Positions 1 through 12,660 are shown, counted from the first letter of the stretch. The stretch: 64,000 bases of DNA from Apus apus (GCF_020740795.1 NC_067282.1:126723132-126787131), one strand, 5' to 3'. Translations and numbers: made by a program. Notes: a model not told the origin generated them from the letters alone.

Positions 1-3000
1 TGTATTCAAGTGTTATCTCACTTGTTGGAGGTACTAATGCATTTGCCAGTGAGGAGCTGAGGGGCATCTAGGTTCTAGTCTCATGGTCTGAATCACATTC
101 AGTTATGTGTTCAATAAGTCCATGCATTCCCAAGCTATAAAGTCAAGATTAGCCTTCCTACTTGATGAAGTGCTGGTAAGAGGAATTTTCTTCAAGTCAC
201 AGTCCTTTGCGTCTTTGGGGGATGGAATGTACTGGACAGAATAAAGCAGACCTTTCTCTGCTTTCCTTGGGTGCTCAGGGCAGGATTGAGGGTGCTTTGA
301 CACAAGGTTTTCTTTAGAGAAATAAACTCTGAAACTGAAGAGAAAGGAAAAGTCCTTTCCTCAAAGCAGTCCTGATGGCCTAGGTGTTGTGAGGAGCTTG
401 TAAGTATCTAGGCATGGAGGCTGTAGCATTTTTAGATGTTAAGTTAAAAGCAGATGCTCTTTTGGTGATTAGAGACCCTGTGATGTGCAGTATGATTTTG
501 TCCTGGTGCAATCCTGGGAAGTTTCATTGCATCTGTGATTTACTTCACTTGACGTTTAGATGCTAATTTGGCTATGGCACCTAACAGTGTTTTTCCTAAA
601 GTTTGTGCCTTGTCTCCCTTCAGGAGGTAATAATCTCCACAGTAGGGAAAGCTAAAAGATTCAAGTTCCATTCCTGAGTGGTTCTTTTGTCATGTATTCA
701 TGCACATCATTGCCATTTTCAGTTTACACGATCTGAAGGTTGCAAATAATTCAAGAGCAGATATGTGTGTTCTAACATAATCTCCGGTACAGGGACAGAA
801 ATTTCCATGAGAGGCTGGGAACCAGCAGCTCTAAGTAAATAAGCTGTAACTCTAGGGCCAGCAGTCTCTGTCTGAGGTGCTGCATCTTCACTTTCCTGCA
901 AACATGAAGTGGAGCCCCCAGCCAGCTGCTACTGTCATTCCCTGGAGTTGCTGAAATTCCATGTATATATATTTATGGACTGAGATTTTCAGAGATGACA
1001 GAAGGAGGAGGGTGCACATTTCTTGATGACTGGCCACCCTAAGATATGTCTGACAGTCCTAGCCCATAATATGGGATGTGCTTTAGAATAAAAGGTGCAA
1101 TGTAGAAGTCAGTGAGTTCAAACAGGACCCCCACTTCTTCGCTGCAACAGGGCTTTCAGAAACCTGATTGTACATTATGTTAGTGAATGGCAATGACTGC
1201 TTAATTCAACCAGTATTACCATAATTTTCCTTCTGACAAATAGTTTAATGTTGATCAATTAGATATTATCTAACTGAAATTCTGCAGTCTGGTCTTTTGA
1301 TGGGAGACTTGCCAAATTGTGGAGGCACCTAAAGTGGTTTCTTAGAGCTAGTGAAGCTTTTTCTCATTAAGTGGAACTAGCACCTCTTTGCTTTGCCTCA
1401 TATAGACTGCACTTAGTTTTTAATTTGCCATAAAGAATTTAGGGGAGTGTAACTTTGATGTTACTAGTGAGACCTTGAAGATGTTTGTTTCCACAGTGAG
1501 GGCCTCTGCTCTGTTTATGCAGCAGTAGTTTGACCAAGCTTCTAGAGCCTTTATCTGTTCCTTTGACTCAGTGGGACAGTTTCTTTGGAAAAGCAGAATT
1601 GGGTCTGTACATACCCCCAAGGGAAATAGCTGAACAATATTGTGAAGGACCCCTAGTCTAGTTTCTCTTTGGAAAAGGGAAGGAATTAATCTTTATTCAG
1701 ACAGCTGGGGTATTGTCTAGTGAACAATACAGTTAGTTGCATTGACATGTAAATGAGTGTTACAACAACTCAGTAAAAACCTAAACCAGAATAGACTAGC
1801 ATTGCTGCTCTCTAACACATGTACATTTGTGGTGCAAACAAACTAGGTGCATAAATATACTGGGGAAAAATTGATAGTAAGGACTTCAGTATGACTGTAG
1901 TGTAATTAACTTGGTAACCTGAATTACAATTGTCTGTAATGCTGGTACCTTGTTCCTGTTAATACCTCTGTTACCAGATTAAAGCTCGCCTGGATTTCCC
2001 TACACACATTACTCCAGTGTAGACAAACTGTTGGGGCATAACACTTTATTGCAGTAATTCATATGGTCATGATGATATAGAAGCTTCCAATATTCTTCCA
2101 GCTGTTGCTTTCAAGTCTTGTGCAAAAGTCATCACTATCTCAGTGTTGCAAACGTGAATGATGTAACATGATTTTAAAAAAAAGTTTAAAATATAAATTA
2201 TTTTACTGATGCATTGTAACCTGTGTCCAAATCTGTTTAGCTCAGTGTGGAGGCAGAAGTCTATGGGGCACAAATGGATAAGTTATTAAGAGAAGTCAGG
2301 AACCTGTTCTGTTGGATAAATTGTTTTGTGAAGCTACCTTTTGAAGATAAGGAAACATGAGAATAAAATAATTGCCAACTTTGTACAGCTGTCTCCTGAT
2401 AAATCAGAGGATGTTCTTGAATATATAGGATGCAGAACATGACAAATTTAAAAAAAAACATGAAGGGATGAGCACACAGATGGTATAAAATGGTATGAAT
2501 GTATTACCTATGTAGGGTCAAGCGTATTCACAAGGGCTGAAGATCTGTCACTAACTCAGAGATACGTATTCTACTTAAAAAGAGGAGTCATAGAGAAGAT
2601 GGCAAGCCATTCTGACAAATGGACTTTCTTTCATCCATAATCTGTGGTGAAGATGGTACAACTGTTAAGGATTTTTCTATAAACTGGGAAACAACACAGT
2701 CCTTTTGAAGAGTAATTTATGATCATGTGTTTAAGTGCTGTGCTGTTATGCTCTCCATTAAGAGCAGAGTGAAAGTTGCGTGTTCATCCCTAATGTTGCC
2801 AGTGTTGATGCAAACATTGGAGCATTCTGTCATCTTGTCTGGACTGCATCTTTGTCCCACTAGAATTGTCTGAATGCTACAACTACTAGTCTAGGAATAT
2901 ACCTCAGGATATGCATTGCCCACTGTACTTCATGAAAAACCTATCCTAAATTTGTCTTTCACATGCTTCTGAGTTTGTACTTTTGAAAAAATATAATGGT

Positions 3001-5129
3001 AATTTAATTTTATTGATTTGTTTGCTTAAATCCTCAGTGGCATCATTTATCTAATGCAGATGGTAGTTCCTTAGGGGGAAATAGGTGTGCACAGTGATAC
3101 AGGGGCAGCAATGGCCCACTGTTGTGCTAAGTGGAAAATGGAACTGAAATACATGGGAAGATTATTTATTTTATTTCCTTTATCACCTCTTCCTTTACAC
3201 ACTGAAGTTACAAGTTAACAGCCCAACTGTCTAGAGGAAAAACTTTAAAGGAATGACAACAAAGCATGGCTTCTAGCAAGTTAGTAGTTTCTGCTGTAGT
3301 TACTCAAACCCACCATTGACTAGAAGAGGCAATCCTGCCTTCTGCTTTCCCTATTGCTGCCCATCCTCCCAACACGTTTTTTGTCTGAACACGCGCAAGT
3401 GCTTCTGAATCAGGTGAGGGAACTGATTCCACTGAGAACTAGCTGAGCAGTTCCTCAGTGAGTCTTGTGATACAGCTACAGAAACATTTGTGTCAGTACA
3501 GGAGGAATGGGGAGGCACAAACTGCTCCAGGACAGTGACACTGCTCTCTCTTAGTGTCAGGACCACATTGGTGTTATCAAACTACAACTCTGAGACGCAC
3601 TTTCCCAAGAGACTCAAGCCAACCTGAGCATGTGTTAATATGAAAACAGGCAGTCTTTGTGCCCTCAACTTTTGTGTCTCCTCACCTCTTCCAGCCCATG
3701 CAGCTTTGTCAGGATCCAGTTCCATTTCCTTGTCTGACTGAAAACTAATCCACCAAAACCACAACCAAAATTGTTTTGACTGTACCCAGCTCTCTCATCT
3801 GACTAGTCAGTCATACAATTGCTAATGGCGGCATAAAGGCAGCAGCAAGCTTTTGTGGCTACAGACAGGGAGAAGGCTGGACTGGAACTTTCTAGATTGA
3901 ATTAAATTTCTTGTGAAATTGCTGCTTAAGAGAAATAAGCTAACAGTAGTATCTCATGGTAGAGAAGAGTTATTTTATGTGGCAAAGAAAAAAGGGGAAT
4001 AATTATTGAGGTGGTCCAGTTCCAAGGCTAATCCTAAGTGCTGCTCTAGATCTTGATTATAAAACCCTCACTGACATCAGCTAAGAAAATGATGCTAAAA
4101 TGCTGGCTAGTGCAGTCCTGTTCACACTTTGTCCACTGTAGCAGGAATACACTTTCTTCAGTTTCCTTTTTCCCTCAGATCAATGGTAAGAATAGAGTAA
4201 TCAGAAGTAGCCTGTGGGAACTGGTAATTGCTTTTCTGCTATATATAAGTTAGCACCTGGGCTTGTGAAGTACACAGAAGCTCTACACTTTTCGTTTTGA
4301 AGGGGAGGAACCCTAGTTAGCTGGGAATTCCCACACACCCTCTTGTGTTTTCAGAGCTTAAGGGAACCGCCTCTTCTAAGTGTGGTTTGAATGACCCCTG
4401 GTGGAAGCTCAGATAACTAGGATTTTTTAGGAGTTTAGTCCCACCATGAGGCTCCAGTTGGCCAACCTTAGGCACTCAAATTTGGGAAGTATGGCTACTA
4501 ATGGAGATGGGTTTGTATTCAGGTAGAACTGGGCTGGATCTGTTAGCAACCTACATTCCTTATGTTGCATCCTGCCTACTTAACATTCTTCATATCATAG
4601 TACCTGAGCCTAATGTGTGTGTGCACCCTCCCATATTCCTTCTCTCTTTGTTCAGTCTCTTTCTTCTTACCTGCATATCTAAGGTGGAAAAGCTTTATTA
4701 CAGTTGTTGTACCCTTATTTTTCCTTCTTAGTGAGAAAGCTCAGTAGCCTGTCTGTTGCATTGCTCTGTCTCTTCAGTGCCCTCCTGTCTTCTCTCTGAA
4801 TGCTTTGTGAGTACCTCCATGCTGTCCAGGAGCTGTTCAGTTATGGTAAGGCAAGAGGCTGTGTCATATGTTACAAGGATATTCCTCTAGATTTTCCAGT
4901 GTGTATGCAAACCCCCACCACCATTTTCTGAAGCAGGAACTGGATTTTAGTGCATACTCTTCAGATTTCCCCTGCATGCTTGGTGCACGTGGATCTGCTT
5001 AAGGAGCTTTGGGCACTCCAGTACCTTACAATCTTGGCTATGCAACACCCCTTTAGGTAACAGTGGAAAAACACCGCAACCATCTATTGATAACCATCTA
5101 TTTTTCTTGCCTTTTTTTTTTTTTGGCAG
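1..5129 (+). other. TEAD4 intron (no other gene seen)
   Basis: This stretch lies upstream of the first visible TEAD4 exon. I found no segment resembling the preceding TEAD exon, whose product should end in a FFLVKFW-like motif. There are short open frames on both strands, none with family character, and no recognisable repeat of any length. It ends in a long T tract and the acceptor before 5130. Confidence 0.7.
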
Positions 5130-5270
5130 GCTGATTTGAACACCAGTATTGAAGATGAATCCAGATCTTTCTATGGCGTTTCCAGCCAGTATGAGAGCCC
5201 AGAAAACATGGTCATTACCTGTTCCACCAAAGTGTGTTCCTTTGGAAAGCAGGTGGTAGAGAAAGTTGAG
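5130..5270 (+). CDS. TEAD4: TEAD4 coding exon, antepenultimate of gene
   Basis: A polypyrimidine tract and tttggcag acceptor precede the exon, and a gtaggg donor follows it. The 141 bases give 47 codons, phase 0 at both ends, starting [10 protein letters not shown] and ending QVVEKVE. It includes the KVCSFGK motif; its cysteine is the main autopalmitoylated residue in TEAD proteins (established for the family). The exon starts at the same codon as in other vertebrate TEADs, just after the FFLVKFW motif. Confidence 0.95.
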
Positions 5271-6709
5271 GTAGGGAGCAGACACCTGGGTGCAAGGTTC
5301 TCTCTGGCTGCTCTTTTGCATCCTTTGTATTCTCAAGGCAAAATATGTCCCATGCTTGTTGTCAAGGAGATGAACGCCATAGATAATAATTTCTGAGACA
5401 TACAGGTGTAAGATTGCTCTAGCCTGCAACATGGTCTTGTCTCAGGACTTCACTGAAGGTCTGGTATTGTTTGCTATTTTTTCCTTAAATTTCATTTTCT
5501 GAAGACATGAATACGTAAGACTCTCAGCTCTGGTAATTCTCTGGGGTTTTTTTGGGGAGCAAAAAAAGCTAGTAAACCTGGACCCTTGCTTTGTATCAAG
5601 AAAGGTGCAAACAAATAGGCAATTAGGCAACACATCACTTCCATTAGTGTTTTTTGACAGATCATCGATAGACTATAGGCATTAGTTAATAGATTACAAC
5701 AATTAAACTTATCTTAATGTTTGTACACTTACAGCTTAAGCAACAGTGGAGCTGCATAATTATGCATATATCTGGTACTGAAGAAATTCTTTATGATGCC
5801 ACATTCAGCTGCCAAGAGCTGCTCTGACCTGCTTCCTGCTGCTCTTTCTCAAAGAGTCTTTAGATGCAGGAGTGGCACTGTGTGCAAAACACCAGGTGTT
5901 CCCATGCCAATAGTCAGTTCAAGCTACATCCTTCCGCAAGACCCCTCTCCAGACATATTATAGACACGGCCGAAGTCAGGTTATGTATTTGCATGATGGG
6001 ATAGACAGGGCAAAGAAAGGCATCATGGTGCACTGGAAAGGAAACCAAGCTCTTGGGCTGAAAGGAGGTAACAGACATTTAAGGGTTTGCTGTGAAAGGG
6101 TAGAATCCAACCTCAGCTTCTGTTCAAAGGAAGATGAAATATACAGGAGCTAAGATGCAAATGTGAAAAAAAAAAAGAAAAGAAAAGAAAAAAAAATCCC
6201 TCTGTGTAACATTGGCTAGACCCTCTCCTAAGAGGAAGCAGATACAATATTCTCTCTCAGGTACCAGAAGGCTTTAGAGCTTTCCAGCTGTGAAGTATCC
6301 TGAGCATATGATTACCATCATTACTAGGGGGCTTCCTGGTCCTGCTAAAGCAGTAGATTTTAACTTTTTCAGTTCATCCCACCTAATATTTTTCCACTAG
6401 ATTTGCAGACCATAGTATAGGTCTGCTCTTCATTGTTACCTTTCACAGATCCTAGAAAGTTTGTTGCTTGTAAATCGGAACTCACTGTTCTAAAGAAAAA
6501 AGAACATGATCTGAAAAAATGAGAGGGATCAAGGAGACTAACCTTGATGTGAAGTACTGTAGAGGAATGTTGTAGAGGAATCAGCTCATTATTGTCAGTA
6601 GAAAGACTTGAAAATGCCATTTTAATTTTCTGTTGAGTCCCTTTCTGTGATTAAAGCTACTAATGAAACAACATTAGGCCCAAATGCCCCTTTATGTTTT
6701 ACATTGCAG

Positions 6710-6862
6710 ACAGAGTATGCACGCTATGAAAACGGACACTATTCCTATCGCATTCACCGTTCCCCTCTCTGCGAATACATGATAAATTTCATTCACAAAC
6801 TCAAGCACCTTCCTGAGAAGTACATGATGAACAGTGTGCTGGAGAACTTTACTATCTTACAG
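6710..6862 (+). CDS. TEAD4: TEAD4 coding exon, penultimate
   Basis: The acceptor is acattgcag and the donor gtggga. The 153 bases give 51 codons in phase 0, beginning [17 protein letters not shown] and ending [11 protein letters not shown]. This is the nearly invariant part of the YAP-binding fold ([19 protein letters not shown]). The YENGHYSY spelling is characteristic of TEAD4. Confidence 0.95.
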
Positions 6863-8894
6863 GTGGGACTTTAAACTGTTTTCGTTGGAGCTTGGAAACA
6901 TGTAAGCCCCATGCAGGAGTTCACTGTTGTGTGTCAAAGCAGATTTCCTTTTACAGCTCAGCATCTAATTGAACTTAGTATCTTTCATATGTATTGCACC
7001 TTGAGACCATTTATGGAGCTTTAGAGATAGTAACTCATGCAGAGAAGCAGCAGAAGAATTTTAGATACCTGAGTAAGAGAGAGAAAAAAAGAAATATAAA
7101 GGAAGAAGAAAGATGCAAAAGTTCCTGAAGGAAATGCTCATTCCTCTATTGGATTCCACTTTGAGGTCCTTTCTGTGTACTGGCCCTTTTTGCAAGATAA
7201 ACCAAGCACACTGTGAAGTGACTATACAATTTTTTATGGGAAGAGTTCTTCACTGACAAGGTAGGGAAAAAAAAAGTTTTTTCCTCAGGACCATCCTGAA
7301 CCTGGAATGAATATGGAGTCACATAAAGCAAGAGGCATGTTGAGTGAGGGAAGTTGACACCTTCATGAATAAATGCAACCTCTAGGTAGGGCAGTACAAG
7401 GGTACAGCAACTAGATTTGCATTATTGTCTATGTTATACCAGGAGCCTTTTCAGGCTCGAATGTAGCCTAAATTTGGGAAGAGGACAAAGACAGCTTAAA
7501 AGGTGAATTTTCCTAATGGACTGAGTTCTGTCCTTGCCTCTGCAAGATGTGTCACAGGTCTTTGCTGAGAAAACCTGAGGTTGGGTAAGTAGAAGAGATG
7601 TTAGAGACTGGATGAGAGAATGTAGATCAAGTGGCCTTTATTCCATCCTCTGGAGATCTTGTAGGGCTTCAGACAATTCATTTCACTGCTCTGTGGCTCA
7701 GGCACCTCAGCTATGAGGTTTAATAATGTCCTCACATTATCAACCTCACACAAAGTTAATATTATACCTCACAAGGCTTTACTCTTTCATGTTTGTACAG
7801 AGTTGTTACGTATTTGGAAGAAAAGAGGAATATAAATGCTGAGAGTTTTTAGAGATGAGCAAAAACATGAAGGGGGCAGGGACAGAGAAATGGAAGGCCT
7901 ATGTGCTGTAAACCATACAGAGGAACACTGTAACTGCTTTCTGCATGTTTCATTCCTCAGTCAGGCCAGTGCTTGCTATAATTTTTATGAACAAAGCTGT
8001 CCTATAGTTATACTTCCTCTAGGGCTTTATGTTTTGAGTAAACATGTCCTTCCCTTACCTCCTGTCACGGAGAGGCATATGGGTGCTGGCATAGCCTTTT
8101 GTGTATCACCTTGCAGTCTTGCTCCCAGAGCAACAGGGAGAGCGTTTTCTAACCCCCCACTCCGCTGCTTAGTGCAAGGCATACTGCTAGTCCTCAGTCC
8201 TCACTACCAACAGTTCAAGCCTCCAGCTGGTATGTTTTTCTTCTCTAGTTGAACTGGTAGCTACTGCTGATAAAAATGTAACTCCTCCAGCAGGAGAGAA
8301 CCACGTGAAGCTTTAGCTATGGCGCGAACTCGGATGACTAGAATGTGCAAAGTTGTGCAGTGACAGAGAGAGGGAAGCTGAGCTAGGAGCTCTGGGTGCA
8401 ATACTTCACTTGTCCCTGCCATGTAGTGTAGGCAGTGTGTGCTTCTGAAACTAGGACAGCACTGTGCCATCACCATGCTGCTGCCACTGAGTCATATTGC
8501 AAAGAAGCTAAGGTTCCTGAGGGACCATAGAAAAAGGAATGGAAAAAAAATAAGCTTCTGTAAGAATGTATGAGTGTAGCAGCCATGCTTCTCCTGACAT
8601 CTACAGTGTATGAATGGGAGATGTAAAAGAATCAGACCCGTAAGTGTCCTGTGAAGTGAGTTGTACTCAGTACTCCCCACGGTCTGTGTCTACCAGACAA
8701 GTGGGAGCAGACGGAGGGAAGGAACTGTTAAAGGCTGTGAACGTAGACTGGGGGTTGTGGTAGCCAAGCTGTGGATCATTTGTGTGCTTCTCTGTTCTTT
8801 GCCTATTACTGACTTTTTGTTCTTTGTTAAATGTGTTGTTATACGTAAGCAGAAAAACAGTTGCCATCTCAGTTTCTTCTTCTTTTCTGTCTAG

Positions 8895-9008
8895 GTTGTG
8901 ACAAACAGAGACACACAGGAGACCTTGCTGTGCATAGCGTATGTTTTCGAGGTGTCAACTAGTGACCATGGTGCCCAACATCACATCTACCGTCTGGTGA
9001 AGGACTAG
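8895..9008 (+). CDS. TEAD4: TEAD4 terminal coding exon and stop
   Basis: The acceptor tctgtctag is followed by 38 codons including the TAG stop at 9006-9008. The product begins [20 protein letters not shown] and ends with a [10 protein letters not shown] tail. All three visible exons are phase 0. The final residue is Asp, whereas I recall Glu in human TEAD4. A short 3' UTR follows. Confidence 0.95.
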   Translation, partial: VVTNRDTQETLLCIAYVFEVSTSDHGAQHHIYRLVKD

Positions 9009-9098
9009 AGACTCTCTGTCCTAAATCATCCATGGGATGCATGTCTAAGAAAAAAGCCCATGCTTGAACAACCCTTGCCCCCTCATATCAAACTGAAA

Positions 9099-9104
9099 AA
9101 TAAA
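9099..9104 (+). promoter_or_regulatory. TEAD4: TEAD4 poly(A) signal AATAAA
   Basis: A canonical AATAAA lies 91 bases after the TEAD4 stop codon, followed by a TG-rich stretch (tactgtgtattttc). This would give a very short 3' UTR of about 110 bases. A longer alternative 3' UTR cannot be excluded. Confidence 0.7.
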
Positions 9105-9163
9105 CTGCAGATACTGTGTATTTTCAGAAAAAGCACTTCTGAGCTGTCTTGTGATTGACAGGG

Positions 9164-9397
9164 TCAAATAAGTCTGTATCTCCAGGTTTGTCCAAATGGG
9201 GAAAAGACTTGGGAGTCAAAGAAACAGGCAAATAACTGCTTAAAGGTTTCATCACAAACAGCATCCTCTGGAATGTATTTCCCAGGGAGCACACAGAGCA
9301 TGTGATCATACACATAAAAAGACTGGTTTTCACCTAAGCATACAGATTGGGCAATGGCAGCAGCTTCCACAAGTTTGACCACATATATGAGCACAGG
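9164..9397 (-). CDS. Candidate terminal exon of an unrecognised minus-strand gene
   Basis: On the minus strand an acceptor (cattttcag) at 9398-9400 is followed by 78 codons ending in TGA (9166-9164). The product begins PVLIYVVKLVEAAAIAQ, contains SFYVYDHMLCVLPGKYIPED and ends FSPFGQTWRYRLI. It has the composition of a folded protein, with evenly spread hydrophobic and aromatic residues and no low complexity. It is phase 0 and matches the phase-0 donor of the candidate exon at 10781-10936. I do not recognise the family. It would be convergent with TEAD4, its stop lying about 40 bases beyond the likely TEAD4 cleavage site. No minus-strand AATAAA was seen nearby. A decayed pseudogene or chance open frame is possible. 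Confidence 0.35.
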   Translation of the reverse strand, partial: PVLIYVVKLVEAAAIAQSVCLGENQSFYVYDHMLCVLPGKYIPEDAVCDETFKQLFACFFDSQVFSPFGQTWRYRLI

Positions 9398-9404
9398 CTG
9401 AAAA

Positions 9405-9676
9405 TGTTCACGCTACCTCTGGTCCGAGTGTGTGCACTCACATTCATTTGTAGGTCAACATATCACATGCATGTCACAGACATAAATAGTCATTTATAGG
9501 TCAGTTGTAGGCACATGCAAGTATATAGAGATTGCACATATCTGCCTCTCTCACTGTCCACCTTAGCAAGTGTGCAGTCACAGATGCCCTCAGCCTTCTA
9601 CCTCTTAGAGGCTGGATACTGTTTCCTACTTTTTTGTGCATGATAGTGAGAGACCAACTTTTATTTTCCCTTTTTA
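9405..9676. other. Intergenic or candidate intron, nothing recognised
   Basis: This stretch lies between the candidate terminal exon and a CR1 fragment. I see no gene or repeat in it beyond AC/TG-rich sequence with several scattered short ACATGCA-like words. Confidence 0.5.
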
Positions 9677-10030
9677 TCATAATATCATAATCATCTAATG
9701 GTTTGGGTTGGAAGGGACCTTAAAGATCATCTAGGTCCAAACACCCTGCATGGGCAGGTTGCTCTGAGCCTTATCCAACCTGGCCTTGACTACATCCAGG
9801 AAGGGATGGGCAACCTGTTCAGTGCCTCAGCACCCTCATAGTGAAGAATTTCCTTCTAATGTCTAACCTAAATCTCCCCTCTTCCAGTTTTAATCCATTG
9901 CCTCTCATCGTCTCACTACAAGCCTTTGTAAAAAGCCCCTCCCTAGCTTTCCCGTAGCCCCTTCAGGTACTGGAAGGCTGCTATAAGGTCTCCCTGGAGC
10001 CTTCTCCAGGCTGAACAGCCCCAACTCTTT
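9677..10030 (-). repeat. CR1 LINE 3' fragment, minus orientation
   Basis: Read on the plus strand, this starts at the reversed CR1 3' end (gtttgggttggaagggacct, then aaagatcatctaggtcc). It continues through the standard CR1 terminal segment (cttccttctaatgtctaac, cctctcatcgtctcactaca) to ggctgaacagccccaactct. It is a 5'-truncated non-LTR retrotransposon and encodes no intact protein. Confidence 0.92.
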
Positions 10031-10780
10031 AATGAAGTTATGCTTAGAAAATTTGGGATGTTAAATCATATTGTCTTGCCCAGCAGATTTCCTCCATGAA
10101 TCAGGTCGGCTGCTGTGACTGACCAAAATAATTCTTGCTGCTTATGCTTCTGTCCTCCCTGCACAGCTAGCACTGCTCAGGGAACTAGGCTCTGCTTTTT
10201 CCTTGTGCACCAGCAAAATAAGTAGTTACCAAGATCAAATTGTTCCACCTGTTAATTACAGGAAGTGAGGTGCACAAGTATTGCAAAGAATGCCATTTGG
10301 CCAGCAACTTGCAGGAAAAGGATGAGAGAGAAGAATGAAAAGAGTTAGTTTTCCATGTTTCCAAGACAATAAAATACAGTCTTTCTACTTTACTTGTAAA
10401 GTGATTTACTGAAGGGTCACTGAGAGGCAATAATCTGGGTCCCTCACAATGCTGCTGATGTGGGAGAAGATCCAGCTATTCATGTTACTCTGGGGAGGAG
10501 GTGGGTTGAATGATTATTCTGGCAGCCACTGAACAGGCAATTTACTGGGTGGTGAGGCACAGTCCTGTGGCATATATTTGATGCATGGTTACATCTCTTT
10601 CCACAATGTATCACAACATCTTAGTAAACACATCTCACACTTATTTCAGATGTTCCCATCATTGCATTTTTGGCATAAAGTACTCATGGGTACCCAAGGA
10701 ACCTGAGATACTGTCAGAAATCAAGGGTTTATTAGAATATCAGAAGGCAAGGGCTTAGCCATACACAGATGGAATCTTAC

Positions 10781-10936
10781 TTCTTTCAAGAACTCATGAA
10801 CTTGTTGGCACTTCCTTCTACAATTCTCTGTCTGCTGGTGAAATGGCTCTGTGGATTCCATGAAGATACTGTACAACTCTTCCCAGAGGCCTGCAGACTT
10901 AAATATCTCCTCCAACTTCCTAACCATCTTCCTGTC
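10781..10936 (-). CDS. Candidate internal exon, coiled-coil-like, minus strand
   Basis: On the minus strand an acceptor-like cattttaaag (weak polypyrimidine tract) is followed by 52 codons. The product begins DRKMVRKLEEIFKSAGLWEE and runs to CQQVHEFLKE, ending at a good donor (gaa then gtaaga). The exon is 156 bases, phase 0 at both ends, and would splice in frame to the candidate exon at 9397-9164. The peptide is charged and helical in character, with two Trp/Tyr-containing hydrophobic turns. The open frame runs further upstream to about 10981, so the true start could be earlier. I do not know the family. Confidence 0.3.
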
Positions 10937-11340
10937 CTTTAAAATGTTTTGTTTCTGTGTTTCAAGTTGTACTCATTTACAAGGCACACCAGGAGTCTTC
11001 TCACAGATAGATTATTTTGTTTCCTGAATATTTAATTCTCAACCTCCACCAAAGTTTAAATATTCCATTCCTAGAGAATGTACTTCCCATGTATTGTGGA
11101 CTCAGATTAATCCTTTGAGTACTTAAAGGTCTAAATCTTCACTGGGCCTTTTCACAAGTATTGTTGAATATTCCAAATCCTCTCATTTAAATTGATAAAA
11201 ATGCTCAGCCTGACACCTTCCAGTGTACCATCAACATCACATCTACATGGTATATTAGATTAGGGGCAGGGAGTGGGAGTAAAGGAAGAAAGAAAGTAAG
11301 ATTCCCTTACTGGAACACATTATTTTCAAAACATGATCTG

Positions 11341-11590
11341 CTATTGTATGCGATTATTGCCTCCAAACTCCTCACCGTGCTCAGAGGAAGCACCGACATC
11401 TTTCACATTGACTCTCCCTTCTTTCACTTCCCAGGGGTTCTCTGGCTCCTCAACATTTTCCCAGAAGATGCTTTGGACCATCTGCTGCTTTAGATGCTTT
11501 TTTTCAACAATCTCATTTTTCATTAGCTCTTCTTGATTGTGTTCTTGAGCCTCCTTGTGTGTTTCATTAGCTGTGCTTTCTCTTACCCAG
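11341..11590 (-). CDS. Candidate acidic/coiled-coil exon, minus strand (weak)
   Basis: The minus strand is open for about 80 codons from near 11590, with an acidic, Gln/Glu/Lys-rich product (for example NETHKEAQEHNQEELMKNE, then QSIFWENVEEPENPW) ending at TAG. It is on the same strand as the two stronger candidate exons and about 400 bases upstream of them. Possible donors are a GTGAGG within the frame or a weaker phase-0 GTGAAA. It looks like coding sequence but has no family match and could be a pseudogene remnant. Confidence 0.22.
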
Positions 11591-11599
11591 CTTTAAACA

Positions 11600-12660
11600 A
11601 GCTCTTATGAAGACTGATCCTAGGTAGATAAAGGTAGCTTTAACACTGTGCAATATTTCTGAGAAGGAATCTACTGATACCTTGGAATCATCATGGGTTT
11701 TTTTTGAAGATAATATTGAGATAAATTGTTCTTTGCTAGCTCATAAGTGTACAGAAACATGCAGGGTTTTCCTCAATTACTTTAACATTCCTCTGACTCA
11801 TTGCTGGCTTACAGTATGGAGTTTGTTTCTCTGAACTGTTTTCCAAAGCCTGTGTAAAACTTAATCTACGCCTATAATGCTGCCCTTAGGCTTGTAATAT
11901 TTAGTTTATGACCTTAGGATTCAGTACAAATTTTTTGGACTCTGTTGCAGCTAGGTAAGTTTACTCCTCACAAAGAATTCATATTCAAGAAACAGTAAAG
12001 AATGAACTATTAAAAATTAACTTATAAATCAATTGAATGAGATAATTTTAGTATGGTAAAATTTTTATATTGGACCCCTTAAATTTTTTTCACTGAAGCA
12101 CGAGTTCACATTGTTGTGGCTTTCAGCAGTTGGGTGAAAAGCAGATTACTAAAAACATCTTTAACAAAGATGATAGGTGACTGTGTTAAATGAGGGGAAA
12201 GTCTGTACTGAAAAAATATTAGTATAGACCCATTCTTCTTTAACATCATCAGTCTATAGGAGGATAAAGCACCATGGTAAATTAATCTGCAAACAGCACT
12301 AAAGGAGATTTTTGCAAGCTGAGTATGTATAGAGAACTTGAGTGACTTGAACACCATCAAAACACTAGACTTGCACTGGGAGAATAAATACAGAGGATTA
12401 TTGAAATACAATGTGAAATGTCCTTAAAAAAATAAGAGAAAGATGGCAAATGAAAGGTAAATTATCAGGAAGATAATCAGTGCCTGACAGGCACATAGTC
12501 AGAACATGATCCAAAACTGGACAGCATGTTGGAACTGTCAAAGGACAGATGTGCAAATACATAACTTCAGTGACAAAGAGAGTAAAATCAAAGTCTCATG
12601 GGGCTATCCACTCAATGAAATGGAGACATACACTGGAGGATGAAGATCCATGGCAGAGGT
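11600..12660. other. AT-rich intergenic DNA, nothing recognised
   Basis: This is AT-rich sequence between the candidate exons and the telomeric-repeat tract. I saw no gene, no CR1 signature and no long tandem repeat. Confidence 0.5.

Larger units (their letters stand above)
1..9126 (+). other. TEAD4: TEAD4 gene, 3' portion (transcription unit)
   Basis: This is the 3' end of a TEA-domain transcription factor gene; the DNA-binding TEA domain and earlier exons lie outside the window. Three coding exons (5130-5270, 6710-6862, 8895-9008) join in phase 0 to give the last 135 residues, which are the YAP/TAZ-binding domain. TEAD proteins bind M-CAT elements in the nucleus and recruit YAP, TAZ or VGLL cofactors downstream of Hippo signalling. 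TEAD4 is chosen over TEAD1, 2 and 3 because of paralogue-specific residues: ITCSTKVC rather than [27 protein letters not shown] rather than a LENGRFVYRIHRSPMC-type stretch, and [11 protein letters not shown]. Bases 1-5129 hold no recognisable TEAD exon and are taken as intron. The paralogue call rests on remembered family sequences. Confidence 0.93.

Noticed and set aside
4947-5432. 161-codon minus-strand frame across the TEAD4 exon
   Set aside because: It is antisense to a conserved coding exon, has a low-complexity lysine run from the poly-T tract, and has no family character.
5130-9008. TEAD1 or TEAD3 instead of TEAD4
   Set aside because: The paralogue-specific [16 protein letters not shown] and ITCSTKVC spellings fit TEAD4. 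TEAD1/3 have LENGRFVYRIHRSPMC-like sequence.
10185-10430. Further minus-strand exon of the candidate gene behind TEAD4
   Set aside because: Its possible splice phases do not fit the neighbouring candidate exons and its borders are weak.
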